Shown piece after piece: positions 10,134 to 22,800 of a DNA stretch of 64,000 nt. The first letter of the stretch is position 1; each line of letters starts with the position of its first letter. The DNA is from Takifugu bimaculatus. Its lineage: Eukaryota > Chordata > Actinopteri > Tetraodontiformes > Tetraodontidae. The notes below the pieces were generated by a model, which made no database searches, was not told the origin of the DNA, and worked only from the letters and a program-made list of their open reading frames with translations. Where the stretch lies: contig CP034991.1 in NCBI GenBank assembly GCA_004026145.2, forward strand, positions 13,802,142 through 13,866,141, written 5' to 3'. Made by a program: the position numbers and the translations under genes.

Positions 10134-13100
10134 ACATGCACACCCACATGCACGTGCCTAAACACCGTGGCTACCTCGGCAGCCGCAGGTGCTGATTTGC
10201 AGGTCTGGAGGAGAGCCAACACACCAAAGGTCCGAAACTCAAGCATTCATCTGTCTGCCCGTTTCTGCTCTGATGGATCCACATCATTTACACCTTCTTT
10301 TCATCATTTGGCCTTGAGTGCTGGAACTACACTCACAGAGAAATGGAAGAATGGTCCAGACGTCCGGGATTACGTCATTTGGCTTTATGTAAGAAGGACA
10401 TGGTGGTCAGTGGAACGGGCCTTTTAGGGCACTTTTCTCATCTCAGAGGATGGACGGATGGATGAAGGAGAGTGAGGGGTGGTGGTGAAGCCCCAGTGCC
10501 AGACCTCTGTGACAAAGAGCGGCACAGATGGCGGCCCTGAGCTGGCTGGCGTTCAGGGGACCAAATGGCATTCCACAACAGGACCAGATGGACCCATGCG
10601 CTCTCTCCCTTTTTTGCTTGTGAAAAGAAGAAAAACAGCAAAAGCAAAAGAAATGACAAAAACTACAATACAAGGGAGGAGAAAAACATGCGGAAGAAAC
10701 TGAAGGAAGCAGCTTTCCACCTGCCTTCCAAAGCTCTGTTCATCTTTAAAGAAGCTCCAGCAGCTGCAACTTTAAAGATCTGAGGCAGAAAAAGACAAGA
10801 ATAATTATTTGGAGGAGGGACACGGATGCTAGCACACATGTAGGTCTTTGATGGAGACTGAGGTTTCTACGTGACATGTGCAAAAACATCAGTCACACCA
10901 GTCTGATGGACAGTTATAGTCACACAACCGAGCTGACCTCAGGACAGGAACTGTCACTTAAATTTGTTTCCATTTCACCTCTGATAGCAATAGCTCAACT
11001 CACAGCTGCCAACACTAATGTGAAAACCAAGGAAACAATGACCCAGAGTTCCTCTCTTTACTCTTAGAACTGGGATACTTCAAAGGCTGAATGGGATTAT
11101 TTCACCATCCAACCCTCAAGGCAGCACACGGGAAGGAGGATTTAACAGAGCTTGCATAGAAAACATAAAGGAAAAGAGTCGACATTCTTGACGGGAGGCG
11201 TTTTCCGCTCGTCTGTTGGCCTTAAACTCTAAAGCCTTCAATAAACCCGTTGAAGAAACCTGAGGACACTCAAGTCTTCAGCAGGGATTCCCAACGATAA
11301 CACGGCGGCGATAACATTGACTATTAGTTCCCTCTGCTGCACAATTAATCACCAGCAGGAACAATGAAGAAAAAAACAGGAGTCGTCGATCCGGCAACTG
11401 CAGAAACGCGGTCAGCTAGACAACGTTTCACATCAGGTTTATTATTATTTAAGGAGCTACGACTCCCTCCTGTTATTCTGGGGAGATTCAAACGTGTTCA
11501 GACGTGTATATGAAATATTAAAGTACAGTAGTTCTCCGCACAGACAATAGAAGAAGTAGGACACGTCCCAGCACTGGGGGGGTGTAAAAGAGTCTGAGAA
11601 CACCCTGTACAGTAACTGATGTATCAACCCTGCTCAGATGTGTTTTAGCCCTCAAGTTTAAACCCTGCAGCTTCTTATGCTAACAAACAAGGTTTTAGAG
11701 CAGCTTTGAGCACTTTAAGCTCAAAGTCCTTCCTTAGAACAATGCTCTACTTATGTAATGAACTTTCCTGCTTGAATGCCTTTTAATTTGGATTTTCTGA
11801 TTCATTTATCTTCCCCGTGAGGTCTTTGTAGTCCATAAACATAACAATGTGTCTATGTGAGTAACTGTGCACGATGTGTGGTGTTAGTGCTATTAACACA
11901 CTTGCTGCAGAAGCATGACAAATTCAATTTGGCTTTCCACAAAAGACTGGTTATAAAAGGCGACCTGAAGGAAGGCGTGACGTTTGGGTCTCTGACACGA
12001 GTGATTCGGCATGTTCAACCCGAAACGCATCTTTTTGAGGAGGGGCGTCAAACAAGAGGAAGCGAACTTAAGTTGTTCCTGCCACAGGTTAATCTCAGCA
12101 GTAAATGATGCAAGTGTCAGCTGGAGCACAAAGACCAGAGGATGATCCTGGGGGATTAACCCCCACTCACAGAGCACAATCTGTCCCTCCACATAAAAAC
12201 AACCTGTAGCAGACAAAGTTCGACCACAGAAAAAAGCCACGTTTCAAAGTCATGGTCCCTTTTTTCTGCAGCCCTCCTCCTGGTTCCACACTTCAGTTAC
12301 CTCCTCCTGTTGTGCTGCGCAGGTTCGGTCCAGTTTGAGGCGCAACATCAGCAGCTAGACCCAAGGAATGCAGCAAAAAACTGCTCTTGGGTCTGACCAG
12401 CATCATCCACCTTGTGTTTAAAACATGGAGAGAAATGGAGATGTGCACAGTGTCTGAGACAGCCAGGACTCAGGGTCCATTTATTGGGGACACACAGTAT
12501 ACTGGTAGAACGCAGGCAAAATGAAGGAAAAAAAAGTGTATTTTTGGATGTCTACAGTCACCAGTGAGAGCCTGATGATGCTGGTAACCATGGTTACATC
12601 CTGTCGAGATGCAGCAGCAGGAGTGGGATTGAGAATCCGTCTCCAGTTCCTGCTGTATTTGTCATTTGTGTCCCGTTCTCTCAGAATATCATCCCGACTG
12701 GCCTTCTCTCAGGGGAAGGGCGGGGGGGGGGGGCACTCCTGCTTCTCTGCATTGGGAGTAATTAGCCTCGTACCCCTGCGTCTCCCCTCACTCACGCCTG
12801 TGGCACTGTGTGTAAATGAGCTCTCGTCTCCCGTCTTCCCTCCTCTGCTGGAAACAGAACCGGCGCCTCGCATGCATAAAGCAGAGTTCAGCTTTGTTCC
12901 GTGATGACGCCCCAGTTTTCCAGCAACCTCAATGTCATCCTCAAAGGAAGCCAATAAACCGTAGAACGTAGAGGCGAAGATAAGATGAGCAAGGGAGGTC
13001 AGGAAGTGTTCGACTGCAGGAAAATACACATTTATCTAGAACAGCTTTGAGCGTTGAGGTTTGGTCGTTGTGAAATACTAAACTAAACTGTTAGACGTGG

Positions 13101-16100
13101 TTCTGCACTGAAAACCGCAGCGGTGAGCGGACACCCGGGGAAGTGCTGTCATTCTCCATAGGAAAACAGCGTGAGGCGGCGCCGGTGCCATTTTCCCGTA
13201 GATTGCTTCAATCACAAAAACGGACGGTATCAAACCAGCCCAAGTCCGAAAGTCCGACCCCAGCCGGATCCCTTAAGAAGAGGAATTGCAGGATCTGTGC
13301 TGTTATTTTTCCAAAATGCCCTGAAAGGTTTGACATTAAAGGAGAGGAGAGAAAATCCAGCTCCACAGAAGACCGACAGAATGAGGTTATCAGGACAGTT
13401 TCCCCCCACAGATATAGAAAATCCTTCTGCTGCAGCTCTCCTGGTGGGGTTACGGTATTAAAGTCACCTGGTCGGACATGACTGGTGACTGGAGAGATGA
13501 CGCTGGGAGAGAGAACATGATGAAATGATGCTTTTTCCTCAGCGCTGCTCCCCTTGAGCAAGGCAGTAAATTCTTTCACGGTCTGCTGCAGCTTTGGTGA
13601 TGGTGCTGCTGTGAATTAGGACATGAGGATGGATGGAGGCTTTGGGTACAGGAGCCTCCTGTGGCCTGCTGCACTTTTAATCACGGTGAGTCGGCAGAAT
13701 TTAAAGACCTGGTTTTCAGCAGCATCCCAGTGTTTCCAAATGGCTCACCAGGACCTTCCTGTTGGCTCCTCTGTTGGTTTGCTCTGATGTTAAGCCTCCA
13801 CGTGTTCCACATGAGCTATGAACCTAATGCTGATAACTGGGACACAGCTGGAATGACCGCAGCTCCCAGTTATGTCAATGCTGGCATCTTTTCCATGGCC
13901 TCTTCATCTCGCACTGCCGCTATCAGTAATTACCTTCTGACATATCAGACTGGTTTGAACCCTGTTTGAAGATGTGAGGAGCGCGTCTGAGGGTCTCTGA
14001 GGAGCTATGGCTGAGGTCCCTTGCATAACAAATGCCTTGAATCAGGACCAAGTGACCTAGAACTGCTTATGTAAGCTCCTCTTTTCAGGTCAGAGTTATG
14101 GGGAAGAACTTAACATCTAGGTGACACGTTCACATTTAAGTGTGGGTCACTGCATGACGGATGGTCTGGCTACCACACCAGAGAGGAGTCCACCTCCACC
14201 GCGGTGATCTTTGCTGCTTTTATACTTTCATTTCTACCTCCTGAATTGAAAAAGGAAGAAGAACCTTCTGCTGCTCTCAGGGTCACCGTGCTTCTTTGTC
14301 ATATCAAACACACCTGTAACTGCTCCTTTGCTTAATAAAACACTCATGAAGGTGAGCCACAGACGGACTGGCGTCACGAGGGTTTTCATTTATTCATGAC
14401 TGTTACTGGTGCCGAGACTGACAATCGTGATGTCACCACAGGGCTTAGAGGCTGGAAGGTCACCCTGGACAAAGAGAGACTTTTCATGACCAGATTTCAT
14501 TCATTTAGGTTTCTGATCAATCAAATAGACACACGGGGGCCTGTGGGAAACTTTCAAATTTCACCCCAGCTGTAGGGTGAAGCTGCTCATTACTATGGTT
14601 ACACTAGTGGCGCTGATGAGGAGGAGCACATGATCCTGAGGTCAAAGGTGAAGCCATCGGTGAGAGTCTGCTGGCACCTGCTCGGTGAGGCGGCAGGAAA
14701 TGGAGAAGCAGAACGATGGTTTCATCTGGAGCTATTCTCTAAATGTGACTTGATGAACATTTTATTTCTTGTTGATGATCCTGCTTGTTTGAACATGTGA
14801 ACTCATCACCTTCATGAATGATTCTGCATGATCATGTGATCACATGGGGTTCTGCAGTCACTGTTGAGGTTCACATCCCATCATCTTCTCTGTAGCACGG
14901 AGAGCTGCCTTTGAGGATTCCGTCCAATCCAATTCCAAAGCAGCAAATTCTATCCCCTCCTCCCCGCCTTGAAAATATTTAAGCAAAAACAGTTCAGCTG
15001 GAGGTCGTATAAATATCAAGGAGAAGAATGCCACCATAAAACTCTCCAAAAGTGGCTCAAAACAAGCAGCAAAGGTTTGATGGTTCTGACCCAGATATTC
15101 CCGACCAGTAAAGTAGGTGTTAAACTGGTCTCTGCTGGAACAAACTGGTTTCTCGTCACCATTATACAACATCTTTTGGGTCATTTCAACATGAAAATGG
15201 CTGTTTCTCTCCGCTCCTCCCTTGCCTTGATTTCTCCGAGCAGATTTCAGATTCAGCTTATTTTCATACATTGCCAACAAGAAGGAACACGTGTATCCGT
15301 GTGTGCACATACCCTTTAACAAATGAAGCAATAAGAGCTTTTACTGCCACCGGCCAGGATTACCCATGAATAAACCATCAGCCAATTCCTCCACCCTAAA
15401 TATATATAAAAAAAAAAAAAAACCTCTTTTATGTCCAAGATTAATTTGTGTCTCCGTAAATGGCAAACAGGACAAGCTGTTGGATATTTGATCTGAAACT
15501 CTATTTGTTTAAAATCTACATGCGTACCCAGCCCTGAGCGGTTTTAATGCATAATTTTAACCTAAATGTGTCTTTGTGCGCGGACCTGATAAGGACGGTT
15601 TTCTCTCCAATTTTCATAGCTTTGATTCTAAAGGGCATTTGGACAAAGAGGTATAAAGACATCCTGATCGTTCACGTGGCAAGAGAAGGAAATATTGTCA
15701 TTGTTTTTAAAAAAAAAATCCTAATAAGATGATTTTATTTCTTTATTTTGTTTAACAAACGAAGTCACCACATAAATTTGAGCTCTGATCCAAAAGGTCC
15801 GACAGCAAAGATGAACCGACAAAGAGTCCAGCCAACTCGTCTGTCCCCCGCTTGATCTGACTGGACAATCGGTCAAGATTCGCACAACAACCCGATCCGT
15901 CCGATGGCCAAGCTGCTGAACTCCAGCCTCCACCAGCTGTAATGTTCTGAACATGTGGAGATATCAGATATGTCGACTGTTGTGCGATCATAACACTGCA
16001 GGAAAAGATCAAAGAACAAGAAACATGCTATTTTATCACCAACAGTCAAGATCCAGCATAAATATCAGAGCTCTGGATCTCCGTCTATGCTGACCACCCC

Positions 16101-17082
16101 TGCAGCTTTACCAGCACAGCTCGTCTGATGATGATCAAAGATTCCTCTGATCAATAATCAAACATTTCCCCGAACATCAAAGGTGAGGGGGTAACAGAAG
16201 GATGCTAGTTTTAAAGCATTAATTTGTAAGGGCTTAACTGTAAATTGTCAACCTGACGCCAGGTTAACGGGATAAATGCCAACAGTGTGTCTGGTGCCAC
16301 TTTTACGAGAGGAACACATCAGGATGACAATCAGGGGACAAAATCTGGAAAACATCTAATCCAAACTTTCAGTCATATTTTACTCCCATTTGTATTATTT
16401 TATTTATAAAATCTCTCTGAATATGGTAAGCTAGGTTCAATAACACGGCCCCCGCCCCCCTGATGGAGGTTAATCATCTGAATACTCTTGACTGAGCTCC
16501 AGTTTGGCAATTTTTCAATGAGGTCAGAGGGAAAAAAACACTACAGCAACTTAATTTCCTCTTTCCATCTGGATTTCTAAATTTAAAAGTAAACAAATGA
16601 TTTTAGACCTGACACAGGAAGGGTGTGCGATAAAGTCCTGCAGCTGTTCTGAGCAAACTCCAACTGTTAGAAAAGTCGCTGAGAAACCAGCAGCACTGCA
16701 GGGATCCCGTGCACTAATATCTTAATCTATAGATTATGATGTAACAACATGCCTTGAGTCTGTGGCAAATGGGTCAGTTTGTGACTATTAAAAGTGGATG
16801 AATGTATGTTTTATTCTATATTATTAGTGATCGGTTCCATCATCACGGTACCACAGCTACCGTCTGTACATTTGTCTGGGCTAAAGATCACATGTCAGAG
16901 AAAAAATAGGCCTTTGGTTTCCAGACACTGCTGTGAAAAAAAGCTGGTCTGTAGCTACAGATGGGAGGAAATCCTAAATTCCCTCCAATTAACTCATTTC
17001 TAATAGGAATGAGAAAGAAGAAATAGGTGTTATATCATTACAATGGGACCTCTACTTACGAACGTCTCTACATGCAAAATTT
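10134..17082. other. Long non-coding stretch, no gene recognised
   Basis: Mixed AT-rich and mid-GC sequence. It carries a G run at about 12720-12731 and an A run at about 15408-15422. Open frames up to 157 codons (14858-15331 minus) lack domains and differ on both strands over the same bases, as expected by chance. No RNA gene or intact mobile element was seen. Confidence 0.5.
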
Positions 17083-17140
17083 TTATATATATATATTGTG
17101 TGTGTGTGTGTGTGTGTGTGCGTGTGTGTGTGTGTGTGTT
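17083..17140. repeat. Compound microsatellite (TA)n(TG)n
   Basis: A TA run (17083-17096) passes directly into a TG run with one CG interruption, ending at about 17139. Confidence 0.96.
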
Positions 17141-19099
17141 TTCTATGTTCAGAGGCATGTGAAGGATAATGCAGCACGTCGTTGAGGCGCTAAATTAAAC
17201 CAGCAGGAACTCGCTCTTGACCAACCAGAGCCAGCGCTCTGGCTGTTCGGATCAGCGGAGACGTGCTCGACGTTCTTCCCTGTTGGCAATAAACACACTC
17301 AAACACGTCCTGCAGATATTCCCAGTGACATCTAGACAGCTAATTTCATCCCAGCGGGTAAGAGTTCATCAATGTGTGTGTGACGGGAACAACAGCTGAC
17401 AAAGGCAGACTTACATAACCGTGTGAAGTGTGTGTGATGCTGTCCAGTCAGAGGGTTACAGCACACCCCTGTCACACACACACACACGTACACACACACA
17501 CACGGCTCAGCAGCGACACGAGGTTGGTTGTGCAACAGCACTGTGGTCGCTCCTGATTGACAGAAGAATGAGAACACAGAAATGAAGAATACTCAGATTT
17601 ACATTCAGATTTCTGATTTAGCAGGAAAACATCAGTGAGAACAGGAAACAGCGACGTTACCGAGGCCCAGTGTGCATAAGGAAATATTTCACTGTTGTAT
17701 TTTCTCATTAAATACACAGAAATCAACATTTCAGTCACTCCCTAGTCTGCAAATGGTGCCATAAAGGCATCAAAACCCAATAATCAAGTAGCAACGTGAA
17801 CATTGATGATCCACAACAAACTGTTGCTTTGGTGCTTGTTTCAACTTCTCACTGTAAGTTTTGATTCTCCCCACATCTTCAGACTCTCATATTCTGAATC
17901 CTCGGTGGTTAGCGCCCCACTTCCCAACTAACTTACAGGTTCTCGCCAACCAGCTTCTCCTGATTCCGGTCATGTGACTGGAGAGTTCTGGAGACGACCA
18001 TGAGGGAATGGATGATGAACAAATGCATAAATCTGTCAAATTCACTTGGCGCTGCAGGTGGGAGTAATTCAATAAACTGCGTGCCAGTTGGCAGAAAGTC
18101 ATCCCCCCCCAGACAGAGCAAGCCGTGCAGAACCAGCGGGCTGCTTAATAATCTCCTTTGTTGCTGCTTAATTGGCTTTCCGTGGCGGCTGCCATGAACA
18201 TTCGCATCAGACGACACGAGAGGAGCCGAAGACGACTGAGACAACAAAACAGGATTTCCCTCCATCTGCCGTAGAGAACAGGCTCGAATTCTGAGGAAGA
18301 CCATGTTGTCTTAGCCAACGGGCCATTCTCACATCACAAAAGTACACACACTTACACGGAACACACAACGCTGACGTCTGTTGCCGTTTGTGTGATTGTT
18401 AATCATCAGAAACCCAAATTCTTGGTAAATATTGCAGATAAAACAGCCACATATGTCAGAGCGACTCACCGGCCTGCTGGTGTACGGCGCTGCGCTCTCA
18501 TTGGTCAGAGTCACAAGTATGGTTGGCTGAAGAAGAGAAGAAGAAGAAGAAGAATCATTGGGGAATCACTGGAAGTTCTCCAGTCTGACATCAACATGTG
18601 TGTGCGTTGACACCCTCTTCCTCACCAGGGTCACGCTGGCATCGAGAGAGGCGAGGACACTCCCAGGACACACACTCACACACACCTTCAGGACTCATCG
18701 GTCGAGCTAATGTGTGTTTGTGGACTGTGGGGGGTTAATGATGGTAATAAAATCCAAATTAAATCCAGCAGGACAGGTGCCTCCGGTGCAACTTTGGACC
18801 ATTTTAATTTGATAATTAAAGCTGAAGTTTGAAATGGAGAAAACTGAGGGGGCAGAAATCCACACAAGTGTGTTTGTCCACGTGGCAACCAAACACACAC
18901 ATGTGGATTTTTTAGAAATAAAATAGAAAGCGACAAATCCCAGCAAATGAAAAGCCAGAGCTGAAAAGTAAAGTGCGCTCCCCCCCTCCGTGTGCTACTC
19001 TCTGGGTGGGTTTTCAGCTTTAATCTCCTCAAGATGAGCGCACGTAGGGATTTATGGGCTGCCGCCAGCAGCTGCCTGCTGTTGCGTAACTCAGCCAGG
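17141..19099. other. Non-coding stretch with small simple repeats
   Basis: Holds an interrupted CA run at 17473-17503 and a GAA-rich purine run at 18529-18555. No exon or RNA gene was recognised. Confidence 0.5.
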
Positions 19100-19330
19100 A
19101 TGTTTCACTGTGACACAGAAATCAGAAATCAATGGGAAAGACAGCGCTGATGCCGCCACAGCAGGTGAATTCATCCCCCTCGTACAGGCAGCGGCGCCGT
19201 CAGCGCCGCTTTTGTTCATCGTCAGCTTGATTTTCACCAGTAATGAAGTCAACCACAAAAGTGAGATGAGGGAAATTATCTCCTGTCAGGAAATTACTCA
19301 TCTGACGGCGTAATAACGTATAGGCCAAAT
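19100..19330. promoter_or_regulatory. Possible conserved non-coding element
   Basis: The stretch has no coding signature but is dense in transcription-factor-like words: an E-box CAGGTG (about 19163), CTGTCA and CTGACGG (MEIS/TGIF-like), and AAATTA. Two similar 18-bp blocks lie side by side at 19271-19306, GGAAATTATCTCCTGTCA and GGAAATTACTCATCTGAC. This is a composition-based guess; no alignment to other genomes was possible. Confidence 0.25.
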
Positions 19331-19650
19331 CCTCTTAAAGCACATTAGCAAAAAAGGGGATTTTAAATTGATTAAAAGCTGGACCTGTTTGCATTATCTA
19401 ACAGAGGATAAAGAGATCAACCCCTATAGGACGAGTCCTGAATACAGCTGCCTCTGAGAGGACGGGGCAGGGACACTCGCTGGAAACACCTTTACACAGC
19501 ATACAGGAGGAATAATTCCCAACGCAAATGGAAATAATGGCCAATTTACAAGCTGCTTATGGAGTAGTGTCTCCCTTGGCATTAATCTGATGACCTGCTG
19601 ACGTGGGAGTGGACAGTTTGTCCCATTTTCATCATTTTGACCCTGTTTCT

Positions 19651-19731
19651 GGACGGACGACGGACGGATGGACGGACGATGGACGGACGGACGGATTGAT
19701 GGATGGACGGATGGCTGGACGGGTGGCTGGC
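19651..19731. repeat. Degenerate (GGAC/GGAT)n tetranucleotide array
   Basis: About 20 imperfect four-base units alternate GGAC and GGAT, with GGCT and TGAT variants at the right end. The array ends about 10 bases before the tRNA-Glu-like sequence. Confidence 0.93.
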
Positions 19732-19740
19732 CACCCCATG

Positions 19741-19812
19741 ACCCACATGGTCTAGTGGTCAGGATTCCTGGTTCTCACCCAGGCGGCCCGTCTTTAATTC
19801 CCGGTATGGGAA
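19741..19812 (+). pseudogene. Decayed tRNA-Glu copy, anticodon position reads CTC
   Basis: The 72 bases align end to end with vertebrate tRNA-Glu. The D-arm region TGGTCTAGTGGTCAGGATT matches closely, the anticodon stem CCTGG/CCAGG is intact around loop TTCTCAC, and the variable region AGGCGGCCCG and the 3' CCCGG are kept. The body, including the CCTGG/CCAGG anticodon stem, matches the tRNA-Glu(TTC) type, so the CTC anticodon looks like a single T-to-C change. The T-arm is damaged: where a functional gene has GGGTTCGA the copy has changes through the stem and loop (CTTTAA in place of GTTCGA). The acceptor stem has mismatches at its first pair and in its inner part. No T-run terminator follows closely. 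A pseudogene or an old tRNA-derived SINE head is more likely than a working gene. Confidence 0.75.
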
Positions 19813-22800
19813 CTCTTTACCATCTTATCTTCCTTCCATATATGGTGTCAACAAACTTTAGACAGAGGTCATGTGAGGCTGTTATGAAACAACAGGGATC
19901 ATTATATAATACCAGGAAGCCCCTGGCCCAGTTTCAGAAGACCTCTGGAACATGTGACCCCTCAGGCACTCTGTTCAGAGTCCTCCTCCATCAATCTGCT
20001 TCCTGCTGAAACACTTTTGCCGCCATGTTTGCAGACGTGAAGAATTCTTCAAGTTTCAGCTGCATCATAACTAATAAAAGTGCTGCTGGTCCTCGGAGGA
20101 CCATGTCTGCCGTACAGCAGATTGAGGATCAGCTCTCTCAGAGGAAGAGTTCGTCTGGGCCTTTAAAATGGGAACCAAGCTGAGTCCAAAATATGATCTC
20201 CGTAATGCCTGGATGGTACACACACCGCAGGTCACAGGAGGAGGAAATTAATCTGGAATTGGGACTCAGAGCTGTGTACGGAGAACTTGGACAGATGAGT
20301 CATGTGACCTCTGAAACCTACAGCGGTTGGATTAATACCTAATTCATTCTCCGGAGCCGACTGATCACAGGCTGTCCAAAAATGTAGGCACACCTGTCAT
20401 CTCCACACACTCGCCTAGTTCCCTTTGTCTAGAGGAACGAGTATGTTATCGGGGATCTTGGCCACGGGGTTTTGGGTGGGGGACTCTGAGTAGAGGGAAC
20501 AAAACCCAACTCTCTGCTGTGGAAACTGTCTCAGTTTGTGATGTCATCACACGCATGTGGATCTGAAGAAAACAGGAAGAGCAGAGGAAGAAAATGGGAT
20601 TCTCCATCTAAACCCTCATGCTGCTCAGAGTATTCTAGTCTGGTGACCACAGATTTCCAGTAAACAATGTCGACCAGTGTCCACTTAGTCCCTGGGATAT
20701 TTTGGAGTGCATGGTATGTGCCCGGAACATCCTGTTCTGTCGGCTCCAAGAACACGGACTGACAACTAGAACATAAACAAAGTGACCAGTCAAAAGTGTT
20801 TTCATACCCGCTGTTTGGAGGAAGTCCTCAGTCCGAGGGGCTGGTTCCGGCACTGCAGAGAGACAAAGTGGGATTGTGAATAGAAAAAAAGATTTTAAAA
20901 ATTCATTTATAGTCGTTTACATAATCGATTTACCTAATCCTCAATCAGATTATCTTTGGATGAGGTGATCTGACCTTTCTTTACTGTTTCACTCAATTCC
21001 TGTATTTCTGCTTCTTCTGTTGCAGTACCATCTAAGATTAAAGGGGGCAGCACTGGGTAGGACAAAAAGATTTCTGATGTTTTCAATGACTTAAAAGTAA
21101 ACAAGCAGATCCAAATCCAAATGTAGATTTGGATTTATCTTTCTTTGTCCTTAATTGTGTGTTTGTTGCCCAAAACTTTTGGTTCGTTTTCATTGCCCCC
21201 TGGTTCTGTGTAACACCCAAGTTATGCATCAAAACACTTATACTAATTTTACATATATAATTTATAATGGATGGTGTCAAAATGAAAGAAAATCTGATCA
21301 TTTAACCATAACATGTGAGTGAAAAACTGTAAAAGTTATCTTAGCAGGGTAAACTGGGATTAAAAATTAAAGATGAATAAAGAACTAATCTATTTCAATT
21401 TGCTGCATGTGAGTATCAGCAAATAATCGGACTATAAATCAAAGATATTGAGGCGATCAGCACTTTGCCTCATTCATCAATTTGATGTAGCCAATTGAAC
21501 CTGCTAAACACGGCCCAGTGTGTGTTGACCTCTACAACCTTGGCTGTCTAATTCCCAAACTTCACAGGTGAACAGGGTCAGCGGGTCGTGCACGCCCGTT
21601 GGGAGATGTGCTCGCCCTCTGTGGAAGGTCGCAGGAGACGAAGAGTGTGTGAGAGACAGAGAGAGTGTGTGTTTAAAGGTCACGCAGGGCTTCACTACAA
21701 GGCTGAGGTGCCATTAATGAGATCTGAGGAGACAGTAGGGGTCACAGCCCCCTTTAGTCAGGGGATTGGGGGGATGGAGTGGGGGTGGGGGGCGGTGGTC
21801 TGACAAGCAGCATTACCATCAGAGTTGATGGCCACATGGGAGTATTATTAACTGCAGAATGATTTTATTATTGTTCAATTAAAACACGCTCTCTAGTGTT
21901 GGGTATTATTATGACGTGACTCTAATGCCTCTATAATACCTCTCCGAAACGACCCCCCACCCCCACCACCCCTCCGAATGTGGAGCACATCTACAGTTTC
22001 TCATTGATATTCGTACGAATGTGTCTCCTTGAAACAAGCAGCCACCAAAAGCATATTTGCACAGAGTTAAAATGCAGGTTGTAGCAGATGTGAAATTTCA
22101 CCTTCCCCCCATCTTCATCACGCTGATGTTTGCTGAACATCTGGGATGGATCATTGCAGCTTCAAAAAAGGTTTAAAAACATCAAAAAAGTTCAGAGTCT
22201 GACAGAAAGCCTGCTCTGCTTGTTCAAGGTGATTTATTGCCACCCACCAGAGTCCGACTCAATGTTTTTCCAGGTATCTTTTCTTGGATTTCTGACCAGC
22301 AAACTTCAGAAGGAACATGTTGGTGAGCCAGAGGTGGGCCAACAACAGCAACAGCCCGTTTCCAAGGCAACCAACAGACGCATGATCTTTCCTTCTGTTC
22401 CTCCTCTCATCATCTTCACCCTGCGCTCTTACCAGGGTTATCAACACAAACGTGCATGGACAAAACCTCTGTAGAACAAGACCACCTTATTGATTCATCT
22501 TTTTTGTGATTTTCTCCATTATTGTACATGTTATTTAAATCAAGTAGAAGTGGCTCTTCCTCACTGACCTGTTTATTCAGCATCAACTGTCTCTGTGTCG
22601 CAGGAGAACCCCCTCAGATGTCCCCTCAGCAGAAATAATAACAATCATACCCACAGGTGCTTTATAAGGGGATGAACTGTAGCTTTAGTCTGTTATTAGG
22701 TGTCATGTGATCGCTGTCTGGTTTTTCTCAGGTCTAAACGGTGGGATCAGTCATTTCGGGGCCGCGCAGCGCCCTCTGGTGGATATTTCATTTAGAAGAT

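Noticed and set aside
14858..15331. 157-codon minus-strand open frame and the opposite 116-codon frame
   Set aside because: No recognisable domain on either strand, and mutually exclusive readings over the same bases.
17895..17945. GGTGGTTAGCGC followed by GGTTCTCGC, tRNA-SINE-like
   Set aside because: The pairing pattern fails and the second motif is only a partial B-box.
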